Source of the DNA: Psychrobacter immobilis
GTDB taxonomy: Bacteria; Pseudomonadota; Gammaproteobacteria; Pseudomonadales; Moraxellaceae
Direction of reading: 5' to 3'
Assembly: GCF_904846175.1 (NCBI RefSeq)
Contig: NZ_CAJGZM010000002.1
Location: 434,001 to 498,000, forward strand
Length of the DNA: 64,000 nucleotides
Part shown: in pieces, positions 1-8,387 of the stretch
Numbering within the stretch: the first letter of the stretch is position 1
Layout: the number at the start of each line of letters is the position of its first letter
The notes under the pieces: model-generated
Databases searched by the model: none
Told to the model about the DNA's origin: nothing
Seen by the model: the letters and a program-made list of their open reading frames with translations, nothing else
Program-made: the position numbers and the translations under genes

Positions 1-1
1 T

Positions 2-1156
2 GAGTTTGATCGGGTGTTGGGTGGCGGATTGGTTGCCGGTTCCGTCGTTTTGATAGGCGGTGACCCAGGCATCGGTAAGTCGACGATTTTGCTGCAAACC
101 GCGACCAATATGGCAAAGGCTGATTCATTGGCAGGTAGCGCTTTGTATGTGACAGGTGAGGAATCATTGGCACAGGTGGCTATGCGTGCCAAACGCTTAG
201 ATTTGCCAGCTGATAGGTTGCGTGTACTTGCTGAAACCAATGTTGAAACGATCTGTGCGGCGTTGACGCAAGAGCAGCCAGCGATTGCTATTATTGACTC
301 TATTCAGACCATTTATACCGATGCGATAAATTCGGCACCGGGCGGCGTCAGTCAGATTCGTGAGTCGGCGGCCATTTTAACCCGTTATGCCAAGCAAACT
401 GGTACGGCATTATTCTTAGTGGGACATGTGACTAAAGAAGGGACGCTTGCCGGTCCGCGTGTGCTTGAGCATATGGTTGATACGGTTTTATATTTTGAAG
501 GTCAATCTGATTCACGTTTTCGTATGATACGCGCGGTCAAAAACCGTTTTGGGGCGGTCAATGAATTAGGTATTTTTGGCATGACTGATATGGGGCTAAA
601 AGAAGTTGCCAATCCGTCAGCGATATTTTTGAGCCGTTATGACAAACCTGTGGCTGGCTCTGTGGTGATGGTAAGCCGTGAAGGTACCAGGCCGCTATTG
701 GTAGAAGTACAAGCCTTGGTTGATGATTCGCAAGGCTCACCGAGACGCATGGCGTTGGGATTGGACTTTCAGCGACTGTCAATGTTGCTGGCGGTCATGC
801 ATCGCCATGGCGGTATCCATACCAGCGGACAAGATGTTTATGTCAACGTCGTTGGTGGCGTGAAAGTGATAGAAACCGGGTCTGATTTGGCGGTGCTGTT
901 GGCGTGTGCCTCTAGTATAAAAGAGAAGCCGTTGCCGTCATCACTGGCAGTATTTGGTGAAGTCGGTTTGTCTGGTGAGATTCGCCCAGTACCCAATGGT
1001 CAAGAACGCTTAAAAGAAGCGATGAAACATGGTTTTAAACACGCGATTATCCCTAAAGCCAATGCGCCTGCCAAAGATGCGCCGCAGTTTAAAGGTATCA
1101 ATGTGATTGCAGTAGAACGCTTAGACGATGCGATTGAAAGGGCGTTTGAGCTATAA
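2..1156 (+). CDS. radA: DNA repair protein RadA (Sms), 5' end outside window
   Basis: RadA is a RecA-like ATPase that promotes branch migration during recombinational repair in the cytoplasm. The reading frame is open to the left edge and enters with EFDRVLGGG, so the N-terminal four-cysteine zinc finger and true start lie outside. Visible motifs are Walker A GDPGIGKST, Walker B region AIIDSIQ, the RadA-specific KNRFG motif (AVKNRFGAVNE) and a C-terminal Lon-protease-like domain (VFGEVGLSGEIRPV). This order is diagnostic of RadA and separates it from RecA and DnaB. The C-terminus is complete and ends in a normal stop. The next gene on this strand is far away, so it is the last gene of its transcript here. 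Identity is secure; only the start is unknown. Confidence 0.96.
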   Translation, partial: EFDRVLGGGLVAGSVVLIGGDPGIGKSTILLQTATNMAKADSLAGSALYVTGEESLAQVAMRAKRLDLPADRLRVLAETNVETICAALTQEQPAIAIIDSIQTIYTDAINSAPGGVSQIRESAAILTRYAKQTGTALFLVGHVTKEGTLAGPRVLEHMVDTVLYFEGQSDSRFRMIRAVKNRFGAVNELGIFGMTDMGLKEVANPSAIFLSRYDKPVAGSVVMVSREGTRPLLVEVQALVDDSQGSPRRMALGLDFQRLSMLLAVMHRHGGIHTSGQDVYVNVVGGVKVIETGSDLAVLLACASSIKEKPLPSSLAVFGEVGLSGEIRPVPNGQERLKEAMKHGFKHAIIPKANAPAKDAPQFKGINVIAVERLDDAIERAFEL

Positions 1157-1476
1157 GTGTCATTGAGTAATTATCTATCATATTATTGTGTGATACTAAA
1201 TCCTTTGTTATCTTATATAAAGAGATGGCGAAGGATTTTGTTTGTGAATGAAAAAAATAAGACAGATCCAAGAAAAACTAAGTATTCAAAAGATTATCAG
1301 CTATTTGTAATAACGCCCTTTACTGGAATAGTCGCTTAGATAACAGCATTGACTAAGTCTGTAGCACATCAGCGGTTTGCTTAACAGGAAATTTTTAATA
1401 ATGACACTAGGATGTGTCATCAGTTCGAACGATAGTTATCTTAATGGGCTAAAAATGGCTAAATTTACAGGTTTTA
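1157..1476. other. Intergenic region between radA and the pilus operon
   Basis: No convincing gene or strong terminator is seen. A GTG-initiated 60-codon frame directly abuts the radA stop, and shorter frames begin near 1245 behind a GAAGGA sequence, but none has a recognisable domain. Confidence 0.4.
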
Positions 1477-2511
1477 TCAATAATTCACACTAATAGTGAC
1501 TATATCAGAGTAATGATCTGGCTTGAAGTCAGCACTAGGTGCGATGACATGCACAGTATGTGATTGAACTGCTCCATTACCTTGACCAAGCACGCCGTTT
1601 GTTAAGGTAGAATAAGTGCTCCCGTTGTTGCCCCACGCTGCTCCATCAGCGGATCGCAGTTGATAAGGAACCAAATCTGAGTTACCACTGGTTCCACTCA
1701 TAATGCCCGAACCATCTGTTTTATTGCTGCTGATAGCAGCTAATCCAATGTTGTAGTGAGCATCATTGGTGCAAGTTATACCGATACTATTGCTACCTGT
1801 AGTATCAATCACGCTCGCCGAAACAGTGCCCAAGTCGATATCAGCTGGCTTAGCAGTGATTTCACAGCTATCGATGACAGTAGCTTTGACTTTAAACGGG
1901 AATCGACGAGTTCCTTCGGTTTCGGACTTACATTTTGTGTTGGGGTCACCATTTTCAGTTTGACTATATGTTATTGCCGTATTGGCACCTGTGAAGTCTG
2001 CGGTGTAGAGACCTTGGGTAGCAAGTTTATTACTGTATCCTGGTAGCAGTGTCACGTTCATACGAAAGAAACCAGATTTAGGTGTTCCTGGAACAACGTA
2101 ACTAAATGTCGTGAATTCTAGATCAGGGCTTATTGTGCGCCGTCCTAAAACAGTGCCACTATTTGCACGTGTCATGGTGAATGCTAAGCTAGATACGTTA
2201 CTTGATTCCGTCGACATGTAACGTGGGATGATGAGCAAAGGATCAGACAAGCCACCATCGACTCCAAGACAAATTGACACATACCCACTGTCAGTGCCAG
2301 TATTAGTGCATGACCAATTCACTTGTATAGAATTGAGATTAGCATTATCAGCATTGGCTGGGGTGATATTACCAAGGTTTACATCGGACACGCTTGCTGT
2401 GCAATCAAAAGTAGTTGCAGCCTGCGTGTTCCCTGTTGGTAACCACAACACGATGGGCATCAACAATAAACTGTAACGCCATTGGAACGTCTTTATTTGC
2501 AATCGTTGCAT
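1477..2511 (-). CDS. Csu-type pilus tip subunit with two spore-coat-protein-U domains
   Basis: A 344-residue secreted protein with an N-terminal signal peptide (hydrophobic SLLLMPIVLWLP, cleavage near TQA-ATT) and two SCPU-type Ig-like domains, each with a cysteine pair. Residues about 30-190 form the first domain and 200-344 the second, ending in the motif HYSDIVTISVNY that closes SCPU pilins. The two-domain architecture and last position in the operon match CsuE, the tip adhesin of the archaic chaperone-usher pilus of Acinetobacter, which binds abiotic surfaces through hydrophobic tip loops. Its ATG shares one base with the TAA stop of the usher gene (TAATG), implying translational coupling. 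The tip adhesin role is inferred from architecture and gene order. Confidence 0.88.
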   Translation of the reverse strand: MQRLQIKTFQWRYSLLLMPIVLWLPTGNTQAATTFDCTASVSDVNLGNITPANADNANLNSIQVNWSCTNTGTDSGYVSICLGVDGGLSDPLLIIPRYMSTESSNVSSLAFTMTRANSGTVLGRRTISPDLEFTTFSYVVPGTPKSGFFRMNVTLLPGYSNKLATQGLYTADFTGANTAITYSQTENGDPNTKCKSETEGTRRFPFKVKATVIDSCEITAKPADIDLGTVSASVIDTTGSNSIGITCTNDAHYNIGLAAISSNKTDGSGIMSGTSGNSDLVPYQLRSADGAAWGNNGSTYSTLTNGVLGQGNGAVQSHTVHVIAPSADFKPDHYSDIVTISVNY

Positions 2512-5009
2512 TATTTTTCTACCTTCTGGCAGATGAGAGGGCCGAGTAATGGAATCTCATCACCCTGCTTTTGATAGTCAAAACTGACATTGCAGATTTC
2601 ACCAGAGGGATTAATTATCTCTAGCACATTATGCTCATCCAGCGTATCCAGATATACCTCGCCATCAAAACCGATGATTGTTGATAGCACAGTTGTGTTG
2701 GTGAGCTGGCGTACCTGACTGCCAAGCGGCAGCGGTTCGTTATCACTGTCTACTAGGGCAACCGATGCTGAGCGCACCGGCGTGATAACAAAGTTTACTA
2801 TGGTGCCGGCGCGGTCAGTTGGGGTGGCATCAATGTTCACCTTGTCAATCCGCAAGTCAGCGGGCAAATCCAGAGGATCAATACCAATTTTATTGCTTTG
2901 GTAAGCATTCAGTGGCGACACCAGTAACAAGCCACGGCTATTAGTAGTACCGATAGTACTGTTTTGTAGGAGTACAGGCACATTGGCGATACCGTTAGTA
3001 GAGACTACGGCAAAACCACTGTTGATTTGGCGGGTTGGAAAGATTCCTCCGCCCATCATGACTAGTGAGCCTGTGCCACTAGCGTAAGTAGCGTAACTGT
3101 CATCATTGACGCTTACACCCGCTTGTACTCGGCCATAGCGACCAAGGTAACTTAATTCCGCCAATCCATCGTTACTGTCACTCCTATTAGAATTACTATC
3201 TAGGCTATTATCTATAATGTGTCTTGCTTGCGCGCGCCAGTTTATGCCGCCTGAATTTGGCACTGAATGTGAAATATCAGCCACAAATACATCACGCTCG
3301 TCTGTATGCTGCATACTGCTATTCATCGAAATATTACGAGCTAACGAGAATGAAGCGCCGATAGAAGCACTGCTGTTAGCAGAGTTATTGAGGTCTTGAT
3401 TAAGGTTAGCGCTCAAGCTTAGACGTCGACCAAAGGACTTACTCCAATAGGCACTGGCGAACTGTGTGGTTTCCTGATCCGCAAGTGACACTTGGTTATA
3501 GCTCATGCCAAAACTACCTAAGGATTGAGTACTATAACCTGTAGATATCTGCTTACTGCGCCGAACGGGTACAGATCCATACTGACTGCCTACGTCACGG
3601 TAAGCACCTTTCGTGCCTGTGGCACTGGCGCCGATATTAAAGCGACTGTTATTCCATGTGTAGCTTGTGCTGTATTGGGCGCCATCTTGCCCTTGACTCT
3701 GGCTGCCCGCTAACGAGGCAAATAAGATGCCACCTGCACGACCTAATAACCAAGTGCCGCCGACTCCGGCATTACTCAGACCATTGGTTACCTCGGCATG
3801 GGTTTCTGCGGTAAAACGGTTACTCACCCCATAACGCCAAGTACCACTAGCAGCAATATTATTACCGTAATCAAAGGACTTGTTACCATAATTTTCGCGC
3901 ACCGCACCCAACTCTACTGACCAGTCGGAAAGCCCCGGCTGTAGCAAGCGATGGGCATCATATAAAGAGAACTCGAGCGTAGTGCTCTGCCCTAATGCAT
4001 CGGTTACCACCAACTGAGCATTGCCTGCGCCACTGAAACTAGGAGCCGTCTGTAGCTCAAATGGTCCGGTTGGTACGTCACCACTATATTGCTTAAGTCC
4101 ATTCACATACAGCTCTACTGCTGAGGGCAAGGTTGCGGAGCCAAAAAACGAGGGCAATGGAGTGGTTGCTATATAAGGCTGTAAGTCAAAATTAGTCCCA
4201 AGTTGTAGACCACCTAAGCGCGTAGAGCGCGTCCATGACAGGGCGCCTGTGAGAATGTCACCAGCACGAACCGTAATCAGCTTATCAGGGAATGATTTGC
4301 TCCAGCTGGTATCCAAACGCACGGTGCGTCCGTCCCAATCCTTGTCATTATTGCTGCTATCCCCATTGCTGCCAGCAGAGTGAGTGGCTGTGGTCAATGC
4401 TGTAGAGCTTAGTACACCGAGAGTATTAAACGCACGCAGTTCTGTAAAAGCACTGAGGTTTTTAGCACTATTGTGGGTTTGGTTACCATAGATATTATAG
4501 TTTAATAACATGCCTGGCGATGCAGTGGGTTGCAGGCGCTGATTACTGCGTGTATTGCGTATGGTCGTGTCTAGGTTGAGTAAACTTAGAGGTGCGATAA
4601 GGCTCAGCGTTTGCCGCCGTGCATTATAGTCAATCTTGAGATCAGGCAGGCTATTTAACGCTATGGGTTCGGTGCTATCAGGGGGTACAATAAAGCCAAG
4701 CTGTTGCAATACATCAGCGTTGGCCCAGAGTTGGTCTTCGCGGTACACGAAATTTACCAAACCAGAGCTGGTCTGATTAAGAGTGACATCTAGATACAGA
4801 TCGAGATCAGCTTCATCATCGTCAGTGCTTTCACTGTTTAAGTTGAGCTGAGCCTTTCTAATATCATCAATGATGGTAGAAGTAATATCTTTAGAGGCGA
4901 GCTTATTTGGTTCAACAGCATGGCTGAGAGAGATAGCCATACTTTGCAACAAAACTGCTTTAGCGAGTGCTATTGTCCAGTGTAACGTCCTGCATCGTTT
5001 GAGTGCCAT
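2511..5009 (-). CDS. Outer-membrane fimbrial usher (CsuD-like)
   Basis: An 832-residue usher, the outer-membrane pore that accepts chaperone-subunit complexes and polymerises the pilus. A signal peptide (residues 1 to about 32, ending SLSHA) is followed by an N-terminal periplasmic domain (DLDLYLDVTLNQ), a large beta-barrel region with usher-typical strands (ITVRAGDILTGALSWTRS; LGGLQLGTNF), a plug domain, and a C-terminal domain ending in a cysteine pair. The length fits archaic ushers, which are slightly shorter than PapC/FimD. The start is supported by AAGGT eight bases upstream, and lies about 50 bases inside the chaperone gene, so the two overlap. It lies between the chaperone gene and the tip-subunit gene. 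Confidence 0.92.
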   Translation of the reverse strand: MALKRCRTLHWTIALAKAVLLQSMAISLSHAVEPNKLASKDITSTIIDDIRKAQLNLNSESTDDDEADLDLYLDVTLNQTSSGLVNFVYREDQLWANADVLQQLGFIVPPDSTEPIALNSLPDLKIDYNARRQTLSLIAPLSLLNLDTTIRNTRSNQRLQPTASPGMLLNYNIYGNQTHNSAKNLSAFTELRAFNTLGVLSSTALTTATHSAGSNGDSSNNDKDWDGRTVRLDTSWSKSFPDKLITVRAGDILTGALSWTRSTRLGGLQLGTNFDLQPYIATTPLPSFFGSATLPSAVELYVNGLKQYSGDVPTGPFELQTAPSFSGAGNAQLVVTDALGQSTTLEFSLYDAHRLLQPGLSDWSVELGAVRENYGNKSFDYGNNIAASGTWRYGVSNRFTAETHAEVTNGLSNAGVGGTWLLGRAGGILFASLAGSQSQGQDGAQYSTSYTWNNSRFNIGASATGTKGAYRDVGSQYGSVPVRRSKQISTGYSTQSLGSFGMSYNQVSLADQETTQFASAYWSKSFGRRLSLSANLNQDLNNSANSSASIGASFSLARNISMNSSMQHTDERDVFVADISHSVPNSGGINWRAQARHIIDNSLDSNSNRSDSNDGLAELSYLGRYGRVQAGVSVNDDSYATYASGTGSLVMMGGGIFPTRQINSGFAVVSTNGIANVPVLLQNSTIGTTNSRGLLLVSPLNAYQSNKIGIDPLDLPADLRIDKVNIDATPTDRAGTIVNFVITPVRSASVALVDSDNEPLPLGSQVRQLTNTTVLSTIIGFDGEVYLDTLDEHNVLEIINPSGEICNVSFDYQKQGDEIPLLGPLICQKVEK

Positions 5010-5730
5010 TGATCGTTACCTTGAATTTACCGACTATCGCACCATTTGTTATGGCGGAGGGTGGTACTTTCAGTGTCCAGTTCATAGTGGCATCTGGTAA
5101 AACATAACCCAGTAAACCTTGATGTATATTAACGCTATTGCCAGCAGTGTCTACAATGCTCAGGTCAATCAACTTGGCATGACCATTGCCGCTATTGCTA
5201 ACGCGTAATGTTATTTGCTTACCATCTAGTTGCAAGCTATAACGCCATTGCAATTGTGGATCAGTTTTGACAATGCCAACGGGCTGCACAAATACTGGTA
5301 AAGAATAACTTAGCGCAAATTGCAAGCCTGTCTTTTGGGTAGCAGATTTAATGGGCAACTCATTAACAAAAATTCGATAGCTATCTTCCACCGCTCCAGC
5401 ACCTTGTGGCGGAGCCTTAGCACGGATAATTCGAACCAGTTGTTTGTCACCGGGGTTGAGCTTAATCATTGGCGGACTGGCCAATAATCCTCGTGAGGAT
5501 GTGAGCTGATCGCCTTTTTCATCCTGTGACCACTGATAAATGCGCACTTGCGCACTTATCACTTCGTCACTTGAGTTACTAAGGGTCAGGCCACTGGCGT
5601 TTTCTCTAGCTTGTAAGCTTAAGGAAATGGGAGAGACTTGTAGGCCACTCGCCATTGCTCCACTACTAAATAGTATCAAGCTAGAGATAATCGCAGGTCT
5701 CGCAACACGGCGTAACCAGAGACTTAACAT
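4960..5730 (-). CDS. Periplasmic pilus chaperone (CsuC-like, PapD superfamily)
   Basis: A 256-residue periplasmic chaperone that donates a beta strand to pilus subunits and delivers them to the usher. After a signal peptide (SSLILFSSGAMASG) come two Ig-like domains. The conserved features include LQVSPISLSL at the mature N-terminus, a basic pocket segment (PGDKQLVRIIRA) and YRIFVNELP, which is the hallmark of fimbrial chaperones. The second domain spans residues about 150-256. It begins five bases after the pilin stop and its 3' end overlaps the usher start by about 50 bases, so the four genes behave as one operon. No strong Shine-Dalgarno sequence is seen, consistent with coupling to the upstream gene. 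Confidence 0.92.
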   Translation of the reverse strand: MLSLWLRRVARPAIISSLILFSSGAMASGLQVSPISLSLQARENASGLTLSNSSDEVISAQVRIYQWSQDEKGDQLTSSRGLLASPPMIKLNPGDKQLVRIIRAKAPPQGAGAVEDSYRIFVNELPIKSATQKTGLQFALSYSLPVFVQPVGIVKTDPQLQWRYSLQLDGKQITLRVSNSGNGHAKLIDLSIVDTAGNSVNIHQGLLGYVLPDATMNWTLKVPPSAITNGAIVGKFKVTINGTQTMQDVTLDNSTR

Positions 5731-5735
5731 TGAAA

Positions 5736-6251
5736 TTAATAGGCTACAGAAATATTAACAGTATCTGAGTAAGCACCAGGCGTAACGTCGGCGTTATCGG
5801 TCACTGTGAGATATATAGGAGTAGAGATGGCGGTAGCATAATTTGCGAATTCTGCTGTAGAAATAGTATCAGTAGTACCCCAAGCAGTGCCGCCAGCTGA
5901 TCCAGAGGTTAATTTATACGCCACTTCTTCAAGTGTCTCAAGTCCACCAAGCAGAGTGCCAGTGCCGTCGAGGCTACCAGTTGATACAGGTGTTAGACCA
6001 ATAGTAGCAACAGAACCTTTAGAACAATTTAATACAAGCGCAGTAGTTGCTGTTACAGCGGTAGTCGCTTTGCCTGCTTCAGTTTTAGCAAGAACAACAG
6101 CTGCAGGAGGTGCATCTACAGTGCATATAGAATCAACTTCCATACTAACGCCAAATTCACTAGTGGTTTCGCCAGCATTCGCACTAGACATAGCAGCGAA
6201 TCCGCCAATAGTAACTAATGTAGCGGTCATTAAAGATTTTTTAAATTGCAT
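5736..6251 (-). CDS. Csu-type major pilin, single spore-coat-protein-U domain
   Basis: A 171-residue secreted pilin with a clean signal peptide (cleavage after SSANA) and one SCPU domain, including the cysteine pair (SICTVD and LNCSKG) and the terminal YSDTVNISVAY strand. It is rich in Ala, Thr and Gly with few charged residues, as in CsuA/B. As the first gene of the operon, with a good GGAG ribosome site seven bases upstream, it is probably the abundant shaft subunit. The Acinetobacter csu operon has three pilin-type genes before the chaperone (csuA/B, csuA, csuB); here there is only one, so this is a reduced four-gene version. The function assignment rests on domain and gene order. Confidence 0.9.
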   Translation of the reverse strand: MQFKKSLMTATLVTIGGFAAMSSANAGETTSEFGVSMEVDSICTVDAPPAAVVLAKTEAGKATTAVTATTALVLNCSKGSVATIGLTPVSTGSLDGTGTLLGGLETLEEVAYKLTSGSAGGTAWGTTDTISTAEFANYATAISTPIYLTVTDNADVTPGAYSDTVNISVAY

Positions 6252-7105
6252 GGTAAAGCTCCAAGGATTAGATTTATTAGTGTTTCGATCATGTGAAGTT
6301 CAGTACTCAGATAAATAATGATCCTCACCGTGCTATAAAGCTGAAATCACATCTTTTGGCAATCTGGAACCCGCTGGTATTACGTACTTACCTTAGAATA
6401 ACTGACTCTTTTCGTTTAACAGAATATTTACAATCTGAAATAATTCTTTGATATTCTTAATATAGTGTAACACAGTCTGTGTACATATGCTCACTGAGAT
6501 TGCAATTACATCGCAAGCCCGCTATTTAATTTGAAGTTAATCGAATCTAAGATTTAATAGAGAGGTTGTTTTCGCGTTTCTATTTTTTTAAGTAGTTAAG
6601 CTTTAATCCTAAATATAAATAGATTCGTGATATGTCGAAATCTGTTCTTGTTATACGCTAGTGGAGCCACCTAATAAGCCTAATTGATTAGTTAATAGAC
6701 CGCTACAATGGAACCACCTATAAAAGACTGATAAATACACGTTATTAAAAGATATTCATATCTCTTATGCTCTTCACAGTGCGAGCACAGCACTAAGTTT
6801 ATGAATATATAATATCAAATAAACATTGCTTAATATTGTGGCAGCTATTGCTAAGAAACACTATAAGGTTTGGCGGCAGTAAGATATTAATAAAATAGAT
6901 TATGAATGGCTTAAGATTACCGTCCGTTTTCTTAATACAAACTATCGCTATTTAGGCATCCTAAAATGCTCGAGCTACATGATAGGCTTGATATGTAAAA
7001 CCCTGAAAGACTGAGCTAATTCAGCAGACAGTTTCCAAGAATATAGCTACTCAACCGTTAGTATAATCATCTCTCATATAATTAAGTCATTTCAAGGAAA
7101 TAGGA
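6252..7105. other. 854-base AT-rich spacer with decayed repeats
   Basis: This holds the promoter region of the pilus operon (minus strand) and, further right, that of the small gene at 7106. No open frame of useful size is seen on either strand. At 6661-6720 there are two imperfect copies of a GGA(G/A)CCACCTA element 47 bases apart. Part of this stretch resembles 42704-42757 in opposite orientation. At 6886-7010 short frames broken by stops suggest decayed coding DNA that I cannot identify. Confidence 0.5.
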
Positions 7106-7357
7106 ATGAAACAGAAACATATTAAAGAGAATGAAAGTAATTTAAATTTTTCAGAAAATGTGAAAGTCAGCCAGGAAGAGATCGCCAAGCGGCGCATTCT
7201 TCACAAGCATGTTCTCGGTAGTATTGGAGTTGGCGATAGCCCGATTAATCCAAAAACTCGTCATATATTTAATGACTTCGTTGAAGGAAGGACTGCCACT
7301 ATTGCAGAAGCAAAAGAAAAACTAATCAAGTATTATTCACAAATTGTAAATAAGTAA
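7106..7357 (+). CDS. VbhA-like antitoxin (Fic inhibitor family), apparently orphan
   Basis: An 83-residue protein whose second half fits the antitoxin VbhA fold: helix one around SQEEIAKRRILHKHVLGS, a PxNPxxxHIFxxFVEGR segment, then TIAEAKEKLIKYY. VbhA proteins inhibit Fic AMP-transferases by inserting the Glu of an (S/T)xxxE(G/N) motif into the ATP site. The corresponding place here reads S39-I-G-V-G43-D44, so the inhibitory Glu is replaced by Gly. No Fic gene with HPFxxGNG follows; the next 400 bases have no long frame. The start is well supported by AAGGAA six bases upstream. It could be a relic of a lost toxin-antitoxin pair, or a protein acting with a Fic protein elsewhere. The family call is by eye. 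Confidence 0.6.
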   Translation: MKQKHIKENESNLNFSENVKVSQEEIAKRRILHKHVLGSIGVGDSPINPKTRHIFNDFVEGRTATIAEAKEKLIKYYSQIVNK

Positions 7358-7500
7358 ATGACTGAGAATTGAGCTATGCTGAAGAAAGCCTAGAAAAGTA
7401 TTTGTTAAATCAAATACTTTATAGAATATTTATATCACCAATAAAACAATCAAATACAGCACATCGTTTAAAATAGAAGCCATCAATAATATAGGAACAT

Positions 7501-7574
7501 CAGTATGATAGCTAATTACTAAACATTGGGCTCAATAGGTTAGATTAACTAAACCAGTATGATAGGTAATTACT
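7501..7574 (+). repeat. Pair of 20-base direct repeats
   Basis: CAGTATGATAGCTAATTACT at 7501-7520 recurs at 7555-7574 with a single C-to-G change. The 34 bases between them contain no recognisable feature. Confidence 0.75.
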
Positions 7575-7634
7575 CAGTGACAATAAGGTTTCGAGCACAA
7601 AGCTTCTAACACTAATAGTTAAGTGTTAAACAAT

Positions 7635-7676
7635 AAAAAAGCGCCTAACTCATTAAAAGTTAGGCGCTTTTTATTT
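7635..7676. terminator. Bidirectional intrinsic terminator
   Basis: Perfect 9-bp stem (7641-7649 with 7659-7667, GCGCCTAAC) and a 9-base loop, flanked by six A on the left and a T-rich run on the right. It can end rlpA transcripts from the right and any transcript from the antitoxin-like gene on the left. Confidence 0.9.
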
Positions 7677-7766
7677 ATTTATAAAATACGGCTATAAAGA
7701 CTTGTGGTCTTTATAATACGAAACCGTTAAAGGCTTAAAACGCTATTGTTCTAAGACGTTAATGGT

Positions 7767-8387
7767 TTATGAAGATGGGCCTGAAACACGCTCAATAGCG
7801 ACGTTACCGACACCTTTAGCCGTAATACCAAGTTGCTTGGCAGCACCATATGATAAATCCATGACACGGTTACCATGGAATGGACCACGGTCATTGACTT
7901 TAACCACAACACTTTTGCCATTGGTTTTGTTGGTAACTTTAACGTAGCAGTTCAGTGGCAGTGAACGGTGAGCGGCAGTTAGGCCATTCATATCGAAGGT
8001 TTCACCACTAGCGGTTTTGCGACCATGAAACTGACGACCATACCAAGAGGCTAGGCCTGTTTGCTTAAATTTGCTCACAGAGTTAGATGCAACCGCTGTT
8101 AGGCGTTCTAGAACATCTTCATCATTAGATACTTGTGCTGTGTCACTGGCTAACAGTGAGCTGCTCAGCGCCAATGAAGTAGGTTGGCGGGCAGACTTAA
8201 CTAAGCTTGATGCGCCGTTATGTTGGCGACTAAGTTCACCGAGTACACGGTCGATATGGGAGGCGTTATCTTGCGAGACCATTGCAAGGGAGGTTTTTGA
8301 TTCTACAGCATTTGCATTAGAAGCGATTGCAGAGCCAGCAAATAAAACTGCCGACATTGTAAGTAAACCAGATAAACGCTTATTCAT
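7767..8387 (-). CDS. rlpA: RlpA-like septal ring lytic transglycosylase / DPBB lipoprotein family
   Basis: A 206-residue exported protein: signal peptide (VLFAGSAIASNANA), a low-complexity linker and a C-terminal double-psi beta-barrel domain (residues about 110-205). The domain carries the RlpA signatures TGLASWYGRQFHGRKTAS, TAAHRSLPLN and NDRGPFHGNRVMDLS; the Asp of NDRGPF and the His of the GRQFHG segment correspond to catalytic residues in Pseudomonas RlpA, which cleaves peptidoglycan strands stripped of peptides. There is no C-terminal SPOR domain and no obvious lipobox Cys, so it would be a short periplasmic version. AGAGGT lies seven bases before the ATG. It is monocistronic, ending at the terminator at 7641-7667. 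Confidence 0.88.
   Translation of the reverse strand: MNKRLSGLLTMSAVLFAGSAIASNANAVESKTSLAMVSQDNASHIDRVLGELSRQHNGASSLVKSARQPTSLALSSSLLASDTAQVSNDEDVLERLTAVASNSVSKFKQTGLASWYGRQFHGRKTASGETFDMNGLTAAHRSLPLNCYVKVTNKTNGKSVVVKVNDRGPFHGNRVMDLSYGAAKQLGITAKGVGNVAIERVSGPSS

Larger units (their letters stand above)
7358..7766. other. Spacer after the antitoxin-like gene, with direct repeats
   Basis: No intact gene. From 7366 a short frame reads ELSYAEESLEKYLLNQ and runs to a stop at about 7473, but lacks a good start; its first 18 bases recur at 45003-45020 on the other strand. The 20-base sequence at 7501-7520 is repeated at 7555-7574 with one change. Confidence 0.4.

Noticed and set aside
1157..1339. 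60-codon plus-strand frame directly after radA
   Set aside because: GTG start touching the radA stop, no ribosome site and no recognisable domain; more likely the radA 3' flank.
1756..2046. Plus-strand frames opposite the pilus tip gene
   Set aside because: Antisense shadows of a gene with a signal peptide, two domains and operon context.
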